Part shown: positions 6,180-7,679 of the stretch, piece by piece | How the letters are laid out: each line of letters opens with the position of its first letter | Position numbering within the stretch: the first letter of the stretch is position 1 | From: CAKTOF01 sp964523945 | GTDB lineage: Bacteria; Bacillota; Clostridia; Oscillospirales; Oscillospiraceae | Assembly (NCBI GenBank): GCA_964523945.1 | Contig: CAZGBU010000098.1 | Coordinates: forward strand, 1-7,679 | Direction of reading: 5' to 3' | Length of the DNA stretch: 7,679 nt | Program-made: the position numbers and the translations under genes | Notes under the pieces: generated by a model | Database searches by the model: none | What the model saw: only the letters and a program-made list of their open reading frames with translations | Told to the model about the DNA's origin: nothing

Positions 6180-7679
6180 TTACATCAGGTTCATCAGGTT
6201 GAACGCAATGATCAGGCCGGAGAACACGATCGAAACCGTGGAGCACAGCTTGATCAGGATGTTCAGGCTCGGGCCGGAGGTATCCTTGAACGGGTCACCG
6301 ACCGTGTCGCCGACGACGGCCGCCTTGTGCTGCTCAGAACCCTTGCCGCCGTGGTTTCCGCGCTCGATATACTTCTTCGCGTTGTCCCAGGCGCCGCCGG
6401 CATTGGACATAAACACGGCCATTGCAAAGCCAGTGACGGACACGCCGCCGAGCAGGCCGACAACACCCTCAACGCCAATGATGAGGCCGGTCAGCAGCGG
6501 GACGATGATCGCGAGCAGCGCCGGGATAACCATCTCATGCAGTGCGCCCTTGGTGCACAGGTCGACGCAGGCGGAGTAGTCCGGATCGGTCTCGCCGGTC
6601 ATAATGCCCTTGATCTCGCGGAACTGACGGCGCACCTCCATGACGATCGACTGCGCAGCCGTCTGCACAGCACTCATCGTGAATGCGGAGAACACGAATG
6701 TCAGCATGGCGCCGATGAACATACCAACAAGCACTGTTGGGCTGGTCAGGTTAAAGTTCAGCACTTCAGTCGTGCGCTCCTGCACAATGTTGACGTAGGA
6801 GACAAGCAGCGCCAGTGCAGTCAGCGAAGCCGAGCCAATGGCGAAGCCCTTGCCGGTCGCAGCAGTGGTGTTGCCGAGCGAATCAAGCGCATCCGTGCGC
6901 TCACGCACTTCTTCAGGCAGGCCGGCCATCTCAGCAATGCCGCCGGCATTGTCGGCCACAGGGCCATAGGCGTCGGTCGCGAGCGTGATGCCAAGCGTGG
7001 AGAGCATACCGACCGCGGCGATGCCGATGCCGTACAGGCCCTGATTGAACGAAGCGGTGAACAGGCCCTCCGCGTCAACAACCTCCATCGTGCCGCCCGC
7101 TGCAAAGTAGCTGACCAGGACAGCGACGGCCACGACGAGGATCGACGCAAGCGTCGACTTCAGGCCAAGCGAGATACCGCCGATGATAACGGTGGCCGAG
7201 CCGGTCTCGGACGCCGCAGCGAGCTTCTGCGTCGGTTTGTAGTTATCGGAGGTGTAATACTCGGTGAAATAGCCGATCAGGCAGCCGCCGAGCAGGCCGC
7301 ACAGGATCGCGACATAGACGCCCCAGCAGTGGTTCTCGGTGCCAAGGATGAAATAGCACAGCGGAATGGCCGCCAGTGCGGACAGAACAGCAGCCGTATA
7401 GGTGCCGGTGCGCAGACTTTTGAGCAGGCCGAGCTGCGTGGCGTCTTCTTTTGTCTTGACGAGGAACGAGCCGATCAGTGAGCAGATGACACCCGCGACG
7501 GCAATGGCGATCGGAAGCAGGATACCCTCCCAGCCATAGCCCGCAGCGGTACCCAGGGCAAAGCAGGCCAGGATCGAGCCGACATAGCTCTCGTACAGGT
7601 CCGCGCCCATACCGGCAACGTCGCCGACATTGTCGCCGACGTTATCGGCGATGGTGGCGGGGTTGCGGGGGTCATCCTC
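6180..7679 (-). CDS. hppA: K+-dependent membrane-bound ion-pumping pyrophosphatase, C-terminal part (5' truncated by window)
   Basis: This integral membrane enzyme hydrolyses cytoplasmic pyrophosphate and uses the energy to export Na+ or H+. The window holds the last 499 residues of a protein usually near 700; the N terminus lies beyond the right edge. The fragment opens inside the family's most conserved pyrophosphate site, EDDPRNPATIADNVGDNVGD (1-20), followed by GMGADLYESYVGS. Other signatures are TDAYGPVADNAGG (235-247), SNAGGAWDNAKKYIE (425-439) and GDTVGDPFKDTSGPSLNIL (457-475), with many hydrophobic helices between them. The motif GNTTAATGKGFAIGSA has Ala at fragment residue 273, where K+-independent enzymes have Lys, so this is the K+-dependent class. 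The Glu in DLYES (fragment residue 30) sits at the position tied to ion selectivity and is compatible with Na+ pumping. The gene ends at its own strong terminator. Family certain; the ion pumped is inferred. Confidence 0.97.
   Translation of the reverse strand, partial: EDDPRNPATIADNVGDNVGDVAGMGADLYESYVGSILACFALGTAAGYGWEGILLPIAIAVAGVICSLIGSFLVKTKEDATQLGLLKSLRTGTYTAAVLSALAAIPLCYFILGTENHCWGVYVAILCGLLGGCLIGYFTEYYTSDNYKPTQKLAAASETGSATVIIGGISLGLKSTLASILVVAVAVLVSYFAAGGTMEVVDAEGLFTASFNQGLYGIGIAAVGMLSTLGITLATDAYGPVADNAGGIAEMAGLPEEVRERTDALDSLGNTTAATGKGFAIGSASLTALALLVSYVNIVQERTTEVLNFNLTSPTVLVGMFIGAMLTFVFSAFTMSAVQTAAQSIVMEVRRQFREIKGIMTGETDPDYSACVDLCTKGALHEMVIPALLAIIVPLLTGLIIGVEGVVGLLGGVSVTGFAMAVFMSNAGGAWDNAKKYIERGNHGGKGSEQHKAAVVGDTVGDPFKDTSGPSLNILIKLCSTVSIVFSGLIIAFNLMNLM

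Noticed and set aside
6039..7481. A long open frame of 480 codons on the + strand opposite the pyrophosphatase gene
   Set aside because: Its product is low in hydrophobic order, rich in Arg, Ala, His, Asp and Gln, and matches nothing; it is the antisense shadow of a GC-rich conserved gene, which commonly lacks stop codons on the other strand.

Overview
This window of about 7.7 kb is chromosomal-looking, GC-rich and densely coded. The likely source is a high-GC Gram-positive anaerobe of the Clostridia, perhaps an Oscillospirales-type gut bacterium. This rests on AGGAGG-type ribosome binding sites, a VanS-like sensor kinase, a transglutaminase-domain lipoprotein, a K+-dependent membrane pyrophosphatase and strong intrinsic terminators. 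The assignment is inference from gene content and style, with no marker gene to confirm it.

Layout. On the + strand, bases 1-2650 hold a two-component system: the DNA-binding end of an OmpR-family response regulator (cut by the window start) and, 2 bases later, a 771-residue sensor histidine kinase with a large extracytoplasmic region. A 16-bp hairpin with a T tract (2654-2695) ends that transcript and separates it from convergent genes. On the - strand, reading from the right edge, come the C-terminal 499 residues of a membrane-bound ion-pumping pyrophosphatase (7679-6180), its terminator (6170-6135), a good extended -10 promoter abutting that terminator (6135-6107), an aconitase-superfamily hydratase of 746 residues (6055-3815) and a transglutaminase-domain lipoprotein of 375 residues (3818-2691). 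The last two overlap by the four bases ATGA. No stretch over 300 bases lacks a gene.

How the genes work together. The regulator and kinase form one signalling pair. The hydratase and lipoprotein form a two-gene, translationally coupled unit, although a cytoplasmic Fe-S enzyme and a surface cysteine-protease-fold lipoprotein have no obvious shared pathway. The pyrophosphatase has its own terminator and appears to be a separate unit that converts pyrophosphate energy into a Na+ or H+ gradient. Whether the two-component system controls its convergent neighbours cannot be told from sequence.

I see no mobile element, CRISPR array, tRNA, rRNA or clear riboswitch. The most interesting points are the substituted active site of the aconitase-like enzyme, its ATGA coupling to a surface lipoprotein, and the unrecognised 350-residue sensor region of the kinase. 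I do not see strong evidence for a wholly new biological system.
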